Below are positions 1 to 6,111 of a stretch of 6,154 nt of DNA, piece after piece. The notes beneath the pieces are model-generated. The model saw only the letters and a program-made list of their open reading frames with translations, was not told where the DNA came from and made no database searches. This stretch comes from Treponema sp. (GTDB taxonomy: Bacteria; Spirochaetota; Spirochaetia; Treponematales; Breznakiellaceae). The position numbers were made by a program, and so were the translations under genes. The stretch is taken from contig JAITAW010000058.1 of assembly GCA_031283905.1 (NCBI GenBank), positions 1-6,154 on the forward strand, written 5' to 3'. The number at the start of each line of letters is the position of its first letter. The first letter of the stretch is position 1.

Positions 1-159
1 GAGAGCCTCATCGTGTTTTTAGGTGAAAACGATGAACGCCAATACCTCTATCCTCCGGAATTTCACAGAGGGTTTTTCCGTTTCAGTGTGGGACTTGAGG
101 ATGAAGAAGACATTATCGCCGATCTGGATCAAGCCTTAAAAAAGACCGGTTTGCAATGA
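1..159 (+). CDS. C-terminal end of a PLP-dependent Cys/Met metabolism enzyme (partial)
   Basis: Frame 1 is open from the left edge to TGA at 157-159, giving 52 residues; the start lies outside the window. The tail has the closing signature of the cystathionine gamma-synthase / methionine gamma-lyase / O-acetylhomoserine sulfhydrylase family. It has an ESLI motif at its first residues, then FFRFSVGLEDEEDIIADL, where family members usually end with R-x-SVG-x-ED-x-x-DLI-x-DL. In this family the Arg (residue 27 of the fragment) normally holds the substrate carboxylate. The stretch between ESLI and the Arg lacks the common P-x-S-M-T-H motif and reads LGENDERQYLYPPEFHRG instead, so it may be a divergent subgroup. 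The exact reaction (transsulfuration, direct sulfhydrylation or lyase) cannot be decided from the tail. It is separated from sbcD by 268 nt with terminator-like structure, so it is probably a separate transcription unit. Confidence 0.8.
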   Translation, partial: ESLIVFLGENDERQYLYPPEFHRGFFRFSVGLEDEEDIIADLDQALKKTGLQ

Positions 160-171
160 GGCCGGCGTATA

Positions 172-206
172 CTAAAAATGGTCGACTCGAAGGTTCGTGT
201 TTTTAG
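172..206 (+). terminator. Putative intrinsic terminator after the PLP enzyme gene
   Basis: CTAAAAA at 172-178 is perfectly complementary to TTTTTAG at 200-206. Inside it, CGA (188-190) pairs with TCG (195-197) and C186 with G199. The structure begins 12 nt after the upstream stop codon and has an A-tract on the left and a T-tract on the right, so it could work in either direction. The GC part of the stem is short and contains a T-T mismatch, so efficiency may be modest. It is placed by inspection only; no folding energy was computed. Confidence 0.4.
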
Positions 207-306
207 GGATTCTCTAGGGCAACGCTGATTAATTACCGGAAACGGTTTTGAGGGTGTTTTAGCGGACAAAATGCTCCCATAGCCGGCAGTTTTTACGCCG
301 CTTAAT

Positions 307-341
307 AGGGCTTTTGCCCTCTCGTAAGGGGAAAAAAGCCC
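307..341 (+). promoter_or_regulatory. Two mutually exclusive hairpins in the sbcD leader
   Basis: A short hairpin pairs AGGGC (307-311) with GCCCT (316-320) around a TTTT loop. A longer one pairs GGGCTTTT (308-315) with AAAAGCCC (334-341), with CCCT (317-320) pairing AGGG (327-330) inside it. The two share their 5' arm, so only one can form at a time. No T-run follows 341, so the long form is not a standard intrinsic terminator. It could be an RNA switch, a remnant of a repeat, or chance. It lies about 90 nt before the sbcD start. I see no convincing -35/-10 pair between 160 and 427. Confidence 0.3.
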
Positions 342-352
342 ACAAGAGGCGA

Positions 353-408
353 ACGTGGCGCGTCCCGCAAGGATAAAAAAACGCGGCGCGTGTCGCAAGA
401 AAAAAAGC
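353..408 (+). repeat. Imperfect 28-nt tandem repeat in the sbcD leader
   Basis: Positions 353-380 and 381-408 align without gaps at 21 of 28 bases; both carry a GCGGCGCG-like block followed by CGCAAG and an A-rich tail. The core GCAAGGATAAAA at 367-378 recurs exactly at 414-425, immediately before the sbcD start, where it supplies the ribosome binding site. A fourth, weaker relative (TCGTAAGGGG plus A-run) lies at 323-337. The repeats are non-coding on the + strand. Confidence 0.6.
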
Positions 409-415
409 ATCTTGC

Positions 416-420
416 AAGGA
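416..420 (+). promoter_or_regulatory. Ribosome binding site of sbcD
   Basis: AAGGA lies 7 nt before ATG at 428, a near-ideal spacing. A second in-frame ATG at 434 would be 13 nt away, which favours the start at 428. The site is part of the repeated GCAAGGATAAAA core. Confidence 0.7.
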
Positions 421-427
421 TAAAAGA

Positions 428-1651
428 ATGAAAATGATTCATACGGCGGACCTTCATATAGGGAAGGTTCTTCATGAGCGCTCTCTTATTGAAGATCAGC
501 GCCATATGTTCAGCGCCCTGCTCGCGGCGGTTACGGAGCATTCGTGCAACGCGCTGGTTATCGCGGGCGATGTGTACGACCGTTCCATACCGCCGCCGGA
601 CGCGGTGAAACTCCTGGGGCCCTTTCTCGGACAGTTGAAAAAAGAATGTCCGGACCTTGAGGTGTTTCTTATCGCGGGCAACCATGATTCCGCGTCCCGG
701 CTCGGTTTCGGCAAAGAGCTTTTCGCGGAACTCGGGGTACATGTGGGCACGGACCCGGAAGACGCATGTACGCCGGTCACCGTTACCGCCGGGCGCGAGA
801 AAACCGCGTTCTTCATGCTCCCCTTCCTTGCCGCAGGTTCTTTGAAGTCCGTACTGACATGCGGGAGCGGACGGGATCCCGCGCCGCTCCGGTCCCAGTC
901 CCTCCTCGCGGCGGAGGCCGCGGCGCGGCTGGAGAAGGCGCGGCTGGAGGCGCTTGAAAACGGCGCGGACAACACGGCGCTGATCGCCCACCTCTTCGCG
1001 CGCGATGGAGTTTCCTCCCAGTCCGAACGGGCCTTTCTCGGCAACGCGGAATTGGTCGACATAAACCTCTTTTCCGGCTTTGATTATGTCGCCCTGGGGC
1101 ATTTGCACACGTTTCAGCAAGCCGGTGAAAAGGCGTTTTATCCGGGAAGCCCGTTGGCCTATTCCTTTTCGGAAGCCGGGCGCGAAAAGGTCTTTCTCGC
1201 GGTTACGCTTGAAAAGGGAAAAGCGCCGCGCGTGGAACCCGTTCCGGTACCGCCGCTGCGGAAGATGGCGCGGCTCAAAGGGAAGTTCGCCTCTTTTTTG
1301 CGGGGGGACGCGGTTGATGAAACGGGCGCGTCCGCGCAAGAGGCGGCGGACGGTTATCTTGAAATCATCTTGACCGATGCCGCGCTCATTGATAATCCGC
1401 TGTCCCTCTTGAGCGGGCGGTTTCCCTATCTGCTGCGCATCGATCAGAGCAACGCGATCAACGCGCGGCTGCGGGAAAAAGTGGCGGTGTTGAGAACCAT
1501 GCATGATACGGACGCCGCGCATACTATGGAAGAAGACATTATTGGCCACTTTTCCGCTTTTCTCGGCGAGATCTATGGGGCGGAAGACGCCTATGCGGAG
1601 GAATTGGCTTTGTTCAAAGACATGCTCCTTGAAGCGGAGGCGGAGCCATGA
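428..1651 (+). CDS. sbcD: SbcD, nuclease subunit of the SbcCD (Mre11-Rad50-like) DNA-end processing complex
   Basis: The product is 407 residues, close to the roughly 400 of E. coli SbcD. It is a calcineurin-like metallophosphoesterase and all metal-binding motifs are present: D8 and H10 in HTADLHIGK, D48 in GDVYD (47-51), N85-H86 in GNHD (84-87), H188 in AHLF, and H225 and H227 in GHLH (224-227). A PGSPLAYSF block (239-247) follows, as in the family. The C-terminal part (about 275-407) matches the capping region and ends in an acidic helical stretch likely to contact the base of the SbcC coiled coil. In the family the protein is a Mn-dependent nuclease: ATP-regulated dsDNA exonuclease and endonuclease activity at hairpins and protein-blocked ends, acting with SbcC in the cytoplasm. 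The start at 428 is chosen for its AAGGA site; M3 is the alternative. The stop overlaps the sbcC start. No truncation or missing catalytic residue is seen. Confidence 0.96.
   Translation: MKMIHTADLHIGKVLHERSLIEDQRHMFSALLAAVTEHSCNALVIAGDVYDRSIPPPDAVKLLGPFLGQLKKECPDLEVFLIAGNHDSASRLGFGKELFAELGVHVGTDPEDACTPVTVTAGREKTAFFMLPFLAAGSLKSVLTCGSGRDPAPLRSQSLLAAEAAARLEKARLEALENGADNTALIAHLFARDGVSSQSERAFLGNAELVDINLFSGFDYVALGHLHTFQQAGEKAFYPGSPLAYSFSEAGREKVFLAVTLEKGKAPRVEPVPVPPLRKMARLKGKFASFLRGDAVDETGASAQEAADGYLEIILTDAALIDNPLSLLSGRFPYLLRIDQSNAINARLREKVAVLRTMHDTDAAHTMEEDIIGHFSAFLGEIYGAEDAYAEELALFKDMLLEAEAEP
1636..1640 (+). promoter_or_regulatory. Ribosome binding site of sbcC inside the sbcD 3' end
   Basis: GGAGG lies 7 nt before the sbcC ATG at 1648, within the last codons of sbcD. 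The sbcD stop TGA (1649-1651) overlaps the sbcC ATG (1648-1650) as ATGA, which favours coupled translation and fixed stoichiometry. It decides the start of sbcC. Confidence 0.75.
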
Positions 1652-4600
1652 AACCGGAACGGTTGTTTATGAACAATTTCGGCCCCTTTGCGGGCGCGGC
1701 ATCCATTGATTTTACGGGTCTGGACGATATATTCCTTATCACCGGAAAAACGGGCGCGGGGAAAACCACCATATTTGACGCGATTTGTTTCGCGCTCTAC
1801 GGGAAAGTGCCCGGCGGGCGCAACGATCACCTCCCGCGCCTGAAGTCCGATTTCGGCGCTGAAAACGCGCCTTCGGCTTTGCCGAAGAACAACGAGGCTG
1901 TTGACGAGTGTTTCATCGCCCTGGAATTTTCGCTTGGACAGCGGTTGTTCCGGGTGGAGCGAAGCCCAAAGCAGGAAAAGCCCAGGAAACGGGGATCGGG
2001 CGTTACGGTCGCCGAGGAATCCGCGGTTCTGTACGAGCGTCTGAACAACCGATGGGAAAGCGTAAGCTCCCGGAAAAGCGAGGCGGATCAGAAGATAAAG
2101 GACCTGATTGGGCTTGAATCCGGGGAATTCTTCAAGATAGTGCTGCTGCCCCAGGGGGAATTCGCCGCATTCCTCCGCCAGAACACCAATGATCGCAGAA
2201 CCGTACTGGGGAAGCTCTTCCCCATCGACAGAGCTATGCGCGTCAAGGAAATGGTCGCGGGTAGGGCGAAGGATGCCGAAGATGCGGCAAAGGCGGTCAG
2301 ACAGACCCTGGAAGAACTCGAACGGCGGTGTTCCACAGAGGGTTTTGATGAAGCGAAGCGGGCGTTTATTGAAACGCTGCGCCACGCCCGCTCGAAAATC
2401 GCCGTTCTGTCCAATGAAAAAGCGCTCTTGTCAAAGAAGCTCGATCTCAAACGGCGCGAGGCGGAGCATGTCAAACGTCTTGCCTCGCTGCGGGACGAGC
2501 GCGGCAGGCTTGAAGCGCGGAGCGCCTCGGTCTATGAAAAGAAGCGCGCCTGCGAGCTTTCAAAAAAGACGCGCCCTTTGAGAGAGCGGCTCATTCTGCT
2601 TGAAGAAGGCGAGGCCGCGCTTGCCCGCCGTGAACATGACGAGAAGGACGTGCAAGAGTTGGTACGCAAAGCGCGGGAACACGCGGAACGCGCAGAAAAA
2701 AACGCGGAAGCCATTCGGGGTCTGGAGGCGGACATACGGGCGCTACAGGAGAAACGCCCCGCGCTACTCGAAGCCCGTGAAACCGAGTCGCTGCTTTTAC
2801 AAAAGGCGCGGGATTTAGCCGGTGAAAAGGAGCGCGGCGCGCGGCTTTTCGATCAGAAAGCGGAGCAGGAGCGGAAGCTGGCGGGGGAAGACGCGGAAAT
2901 TCAGCGACTGCAGGCGCTTGCTTCTCAGATCGAGCGTCTTGACGCTCAACATACGCGGGCGAAAACCGTGTACGACAATCTTGTTCAACTGAAAAGAAAG
3001 CTCTCCGATGATATAGAACCCTTGAGCCGCGAGGAGCATGAGCTTGCGGCGGGAATAGCCGCGCTGGAGCGGGCGGAACAAGATCTCGCAAAACAGATTC
3101 CGGCGCTCGCGGATGAGGTGAAAACCATTGAAGCCGAAAAGAAAGCGTATGAACAAGCGGGGCAAGCCGCGGCGCTTGCCGTTGGTTTGAAAAAAGGCGA
3201 GCCGTGTCCGGTGTGCGGCGCTGTGGAACATCCGCGTCCGGCGAGCGCGGTCGCGCGGAAATTCGGTCTTGATGAGCGGATAGAGGCGCTCGCCGCCGCG
3301 CTGAAAGCGGCGGAGCGGGACGAGGCTGTTTGTAAAGCGGATTTGGAAGCGAAAAGACAGATGCTGGATCGTACGCGAAGAAGGCTCGCGGGACTGCGAA
3401 AAGAGGCGCGGGCTTTGATGCGCGATTCCTTCAACGCTTCCCTTGGTATGGAAAACGGCGCGGACGGCGTCCTTACGGACGGTATGCCGGCATCTCCGCC
3501 GGAAATTCCGCGATCAACGGAAGCGGCCGCGATGCTGAAAAAACAAAACGATGTTTTGAACGCGGTTACCGGCCAATGGGGAGACGCTCGTCAGGCGAAT
3601 AACAAACTGCCGCTTTTGTATAAGGCAAGAGAGCGCGCCGCGTCCCTTGCCGCTGAAACCGGACAACGTATTGCTATTAGCGTGGAAAAACAAAACGCGC
3701 TCCGCGAGGAGATAGAGGCGCTTGAACGCAAGCAGCGGCGCGCGCTGGGAAACGCCGCCGCTGACGGGGGCGCTCTTGTGGGCGCGGGGCAGGCCCTCGC
3801 GGAAGCGGAACAAGCCCTGGGAAAGGCCGAAGCCGGCGTTGCGGCTCTACGGGAAGCGCGTGAAAACGCCCAAAAACGTCTGGCAGCCGCGCTTGCGGCG
3901 GAACGATCGGCCCGCGCCGCCCGTGAAGAAGCGGCGTCGAAGCGGGCGGAAGCCGTTTCCGCCATGGACGCCGGCATCGCGGCGTCGCCCTTTGCGGACA
4001 TAGCCGCGCTGAAACACGCCGCGCTGAAGCCGGAAACCGAAGCGGATTTTGAGAAAACCGTGCGGCAATGGGAGGACGAGCGGGAAAAACTGCGACTCCT
4101 TCTTGAGGAAGTGGAAAACGCCGTAAAAAGCCTGCAAACGGAAATACGGGAACTGGGCGGCGATGAAGACGAGCCGCATATTCAAGAGAAGCTCGCGGAA
4201 CTCGCTGCGGACCTTGAAAAAACGGAAGAAGAGCGGGACAAGGTACAGGCGGATCTGGCCGCCGCGGAACGGGACGGCGCTCTTCTCAAGGAAAAACGGG
4301 AGCAATACGCCGCCTTGCTCAAGAAAAGCGAAGTCCTGGCGCGGCTACGGGACGATTTTGAAGGCAGAACCGGCAAAAGACGCTCCTTTGACGCATGGCT
4401 TCTGGGCAAGTATCTTGCCGAAGTTACGGTTTTTGCGACCAGTCGTCTTGAACGCATGAGCGAGGGGCGCTATTCCCTGTTGCTCAATCCGGAGCGCGAG
4501 AGCGGACGCGGCCTTTCCGGTCTTGATCTCGAAGTGTTTGACGCCTATACCGGCAAAACGCGCCCTTGCGCCACTCTTTCCGGCGGAGAGAGCTTCATGG

Positions 4601-4875
4601 CTTCCATAAGCCTTGCCCTTGGGCTTGCGGATTCCATACAGGAACGCTCCGGCGGCATCAAACTCGACGCGGTGTTCATAGATGAAGGCTTTGGTTCCCT
4701 TGACGATGCAAGTCTTGACAAAGCGCTCGGCATACTGGATGAACTGCGCGAACAGCGCATGGTTGGCCTCATCTCCCATGTGGGTGATTTGCGAACCCGC
4801 ATCCCAAGCCGCATCGAAGTCATCAAGAGCAGTTCGGGATCAAAGATCACGATATCGCATGAAATGGAGCCGTAA
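1648..4875 (+). CDS. sbcC: SbcC, Rad50/SMC-like ATPase subunit with zinc-hook coiled coil
   Basis: The product is 1075 residues, similar to the 1048 of E. coli SbcC. The N-terminal ATPase lobe (about 1-190) has Walker A GKTGAGKT at 33-40 and the Q-loop LPQGEF with Q169. A long charged coiled coil follows (about 195-505), then the zinc hook CPVC with C520 and C523, through which two SbcC molecules join via Zn. The returning coiled coil (about 545-905) is interrupted at about 596-624 by a Gly/Pro-rich stretch. The C-terminal lobe (about 915-1075) has the ABC signature LSGGES (977-982), Walker B VFIDE with D1012-E1013, the D-loop SLD (1017-1019) and the switch His in LISH (H1044). In the family, ATP binding closes the head dimer and controls access of DNA to the SbcD nuclease; the complex cleaves hairpins from palindromes and opens blocked ends. 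It is translated by overlap with sbcD. All motifs are intact. Confidence 0.97.
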   Translation: MKPERLFMNNFGPFAGAASIDFTGLDDIFLITGKTGAGKTTIFDAICFALYGKVPGGRNDHLPRLKSDFGAENAPSALPKNNEAVDECFIALEFSLGQRLFRVERSPKQEKPRKRGSGVTVAEESAVLYERLNNRWESVSSRKSEADQKIKDLIGLESGEFFKIVLLPQGEFAAFLRQNTNDRRTVLGKLFPIDRAMRVKEMVAGRAKDAEDAAKAVRQTLEELERRCSTEGFDEAKRAFIETLRHARSKIAVLSNEKALLSKKLDLKRREAEHVKRLASLRDERGRLEARSASVYEKKRACELSKKTRPLRERLILLEEGEAALARREHDEKDVQELVRKAREHAERAEKNAEAIRGLEADIRALQEKRPALLEARETESLLLQKARDLAGEKERGARLFDQKAEQERKLAGEDAEIQRLQALASQIERLDAQHTRAKTVYDNLVQLKRKLSDDIEPLSREEHELAAGIAALERAEQDLAKQIPALADEVKTIEAEKKAYEQAGQAAALAVGLKKGEPCPVCGAVEHPRPASAVARKFGLDERIEALAAALKAAERDEAVCKADLEAKRQMLDRTRRRLAGLRKEARALMRDSFNASLGMENGADGVLTDGMPASPPEIPRSTEAAAMLKKQNDVLNAVTGQWGDARQANNKLPLLYKARERAASLAAETGQRIAISVEKQNALREEIEALERKQRRALGNAAADGGALVGAGQALAEAEQALGKAEAGVAALREARENAQKRLAAALAAERSARAAREEAASKRAEAVSAMDAGIAASPFADIAALKHAALKPETEADFEKTVRQWEDEREKLRLLLEEVENAVKSLQTEIRELGGDEDEPHIQEKLAELAADLEKTEEERDKVQADLAAAERDGALLKEKREQYAALLKKSEVLARLRDDFEGRTGKRRSFDAWLLGKYLAEVTVFATSRLERMSEGRYSLLLNPERESGRGLSGLDLEVFDAYTGKTRPCATLSGGESFMASISLALGLADSIQERSGGIKLDAVFIDEGFGSLDDASLDKALGILDELREQRMVGLISHVGDLRTRIPSRIEVIKSSSGSKITISHEMEP

Positions 4876-5262
4876 CGGACTCCGCCTCTCTGTTCTAAAC
4901 TTGACCCATAACAGGTTCATGATGAATACCGCTCGTACCGAATACATCGGTATCAAAACTTTCATGCTTTCCCTGTTCAGCTCCCGCAATGGACTATCCC
5001 GCCGTTTCGTAGGCGGCAAGGAAACTTTCCGCCTCCCTATTGGCCATCGGAAACCGTTCAATACGGTTTTGCGGATTTCTTTTGAAGCCGGAGGATCGTT
5101 TGTTTTCTCTTGATAACTAAGACTGCCTTTTTTCCGTAATATGGCAAACAGGCGCCGGTTTTGGCAATTTTTTTCATCGGAGAACAGGATTGACGTCATT
5201 CGGGGAAAATTACTTTTGATATGCGCAGAAACCAACGCCGGCTTACGATGAGGAAACTGCGG
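4876..5262. other. Non-coding stretch after sbcC, no supported gene
   Basis: No frame combines a good start, a ribosome binding site and a recognisable protein. Apart from the terminator candidate at 5051-5070, I see two imperfect structures. TACCGA (4936-4941) pairs with TCGGTA (4947-4952). A T7 run at 5168-5174 follows a weak GC-rich fold around 5145-5165, which is a second possible end point for sbcC transcripts. A minus-strand frame of about 40 codons ends at a TAG at 4996-4994 with a coding-like tail (REAESFLAAYETAG), but its only Met is 17 codons from the end, so it is not called. Confidence 0.5.
5051..5070 (+). terminator. Possible terminator of the sbcDC operon
   Basis: AAACCGT (5051-5057) pairs perfectly with ACGGTTT (5063-5069) around a 5-nt loop TCAAT. 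The T-run is only TTTT (5067-5070), partly inside the stem, and the site is 175 nt past the sbcC stop. It is the best short perfect stem downstream of sbcC, but weak as an intrinsic terminator. Confidence 0.3.
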
Positions 5263-5507
5263 CTAGGCGGCGGGAACCGCCGGAGCTGTGGCGGCCTGCT
5301 GACTAAGAACACGCGATTTGCATTTTGCGTTGTCTTTACAGGCAAGGCAGACAACACCCGGAGGGAACAGAGGGGAAGCAAACCGACTATATGATGATCT
5401 ACGGCTTTAAGCATGGAAAGACCCAGAGCCCACGCAAGGCGCCGGACAGAGACTGCCGACAGTTCGGAGAACTGCGGAGAATAGAACCGCTTTTGATTGG
5501 TATACAT
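5263..5507 (-). pseudogene. Frameshifted small gene: ribbon-helix-helix-like segment plus Cys cluster
   Basis: On the minus strand an ATG at 5507-5505 follows AAGGGG (5521-5516) by 8 nt. It opens a 45-codon frame ending in VDHHIVGLLP at 5373. The next frame then continues from CCT at 5373-5371 as LFPPGVVCLACKDNAKCKSR and runs to TAG at 5265-5263. One extra C in the CCCC run (5375-5372) would join both parts into a single protein of about 81 residues. The first part contains VRRLAWALGLSM and KAVDHHIVGLL, which resembles the helical half of a ribbon-helix-helix DNA-binding domain (inference). The second part has C-x2-C-x5-C followed by CKSR, where a Cys in place of Arg would complete a four-Cys zinc-type site; CGT to TGT is one transition. 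I have an unconfirmed impression of similar intact small proteins in other bacteria and assign no name. It could be a decayed gene or an assembly indel. Confidence 0.55.
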
Positions 5508-5516
5508 TTTGTACAC
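5500..5516 (-). promoter_or_regulatory. Inverted repeat over the start codon of the small minus-strand gene
   Basis: GTATACA (5500-5506) and TGTACAC (5510-5516) form an inverted repeat with a 3-nt centre and one mismatch as DNA. As minus-strand RNA the mismatch becomes a G-U pair, giving a 7-bp stem. The stem takes in the end of the ribosome binding site and the TG of the ATG. It could be an operator for the gene's own product or an RNA hairpin limiting translation; chance is not excluded. Confidence 0.35.
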
Positions 5517-5548
5517 CCCTTGAAAACCCGATATGAAACCGGGCGGAT

Positions 5549-5571
5549 ATGGCTGGAGCCAGGCCAGCCAT
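5549..5571. repeat. Palindromic repeat-like hairpin
   Basis: ATGGCTGG (5549-5556) pairs perfectly with CCAGCCAT (5564-5571) around AGCCAGG. The arms also contain smaller nested palindromes such as GGCT/AGCC and CTGG/CCAG. Read on the minus strand the sequence gives the phrase VMAGLAPAI. I recall phrases of this type from spurious ORFs over dispersed intergenic palindromes in other bacteria (established knowledge, from memory). A second small inverted pair, CCCG (5527-5530) and CGGG (5540-5543), lies beside it. It sits between the small broken gene and the coding remnant, both on the minus strand. Confidence 0.5.
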
Positions 5572-5603
5572 GACCCCAGACCCGCCTCTTTGTTGTTGGT
5601 TTG

Positions 5604-5948
5604 TTATAGGTATAAGCGCCACGCGCCCCAAAAAAAGACTTTTAAATCCGAGTTGGGTTTGCCTAAGTCTGCGGCGGATGACCCATACGGATGCTTCCGC
5701 GAGTCATGCCCTTCGGCGACTTTGTCAAACGCGCCGGCCGCGGCGGGGTGAAGCGGGAAATAACCGGTGTTGACCGCGAGACCGCCGGATTCGTCAAAGA
5801 ACTGTTTCTCGTACTCCGCGAGGCCATCGTAGTCGCCGGCGGAGCCGCCGTTCTTGAGCGCGGCGCGGGTTTCCTCAACGGCAAGAGCCTCCTCGTTGTC
5901 CGTGCGCAACGCGCCTTTCTCATTGGGGAGGTAATCCGGGCGGGGGTT
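5604..5948 (-). pseudogene. Coding remnant of unknown function, no start codon
   Basis: A minus-strand frame is open from just after a TAA (5951-5949) to TAA at 5606-5604. The part from about 5945 to 5640 looks truly coding, with strong first-position G and third-position G/C. It reads NPRPDYLPNEKGAL, then RTDNEEALAVEE, FFDESGGLAVNTGYFPLHP and AFDKVAEGHD. There is no ATG or credible ribosome binding site in this frame, so it is probably an internal piece of a larger protein. GAG outnumbers GAA here (6 to 3 in the clearest stretch), and AAC, GAC and GGC are frequent, unlike the GAA-rich sbcCD, which suggests a different origin. Upstream, another minus frame from about 6024 (STKELSEAAVNRPNG) could be joined by a shift in the CCCCC run near 5942-5946, lengthening the remnant. 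The TGYFPLHPAA phrase loosely recalls extracellular solute-binding proteins, but the surrounding residues do not support that. I do not recognise the family. Confidence 0.45.
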
Positions 5949-6039
5949 TTACACCGGTACGGCGCGAAATCCCGTTTGGCCGATTGACGGCAGCCTCGGA
6001 TAACTCCTTGGTAGAGAAAGAAATACATGGAAAAGAATT

Positions 6040-6069
6040 AAAAAACGGGCTTTGAAGGGATTCAAAGCC
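6040..6069 (-). terminator. Intrinsic terminator on the minus strand
   Basis: GGCTTTGAA (6048-6056) and TTCAAAGCC (6061-6069) form a perfect 9-bp stem with a 4-nt loop. Read on the minus strand it is followed by CG and six Ts (6045-6040), the classic Rho-independent layout; on the + strand no T-run follows. It implies a minus-strand transcript entering from the right edge. One minus frame there ends with TAA at 6142-6140, but only four preceding codons are visible, so no gene is called. An alternative pairing, AAGGGA (6055-6060) with TCCCTT (6081-6086), competes with the stem. Confidence 0.6.
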
Positions 6070-6095
6070 TGAATATAAAGTCCCTTTAAGACAAT

Positions 6096-6111
6096 GGGGG
6101 GGGGGGGGGGG
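6096..6111 (+). repeat. Homopolymeric tract of 16 Gs
   Basis: Sixteen consecutive Gs lie between ACAAT and ATAACG. On the + strand ATG at 6094-6096 runs straight into the tract, giving M followed by five GGG codons and then ITTGMIAAAFNRAL, open to the window edge. A second ATG in the same frame is at 6124. Tracts of this length change size readily in replication and are known contingency switches in several bacteria, including upstream of tpr genes in Treponema pallidum. The same pattern can come from sequencing or assembly error, so the length here may not be exact. Confidence 0.9.

Noticed and set aside
302..1549. A 415-codon open frame on the minus strand across sbcD
   Set aside because: It mirrors sbcD, whose + strand product has every catalytic motif. 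The antisense product is Arg-rich with no recognisable domain, and runs into the leader repeats.
1591..2385. A 264-codon minus-strand open frame across the sbcD/sbcC junction
   Set aside because: It overlaps well-supported coding sequence on the other strand and has no domain or codon signature of its own; long antisense frames are common in biased GC-rich genes.
4902..4930. TTGACC as a -35 box after sbcC
   Set aside because: At 16-18 nt spacing there is no hexamer resembling TATAAT.
5110..5142. TTGATA and TAATAT as a promoter pair
   Set aside because: The spacer is 21 nt, too long for a standard sigma-70-type promoter, and no gene follows on the + strand.
5191..5198. TGACGTCA palindrome
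   Set aside because: An isolated 8-bp palindrome with no neighbouring gene or repeat; chance is sufficient.
4840..5235. A 131-codon minus frame after sbcC
   Set aside because: It overlaps the sbcC 3' end, has no ribosome binding site that I can see, and its product is low in recognisable structure.
5691..5987. A 98-codon + strand frame opposite the minus-strand remnant
   Set aside because: Codon structure fits the minus frame better (G in first position, G/C in third), and no ribosome binding site precedes the + start.
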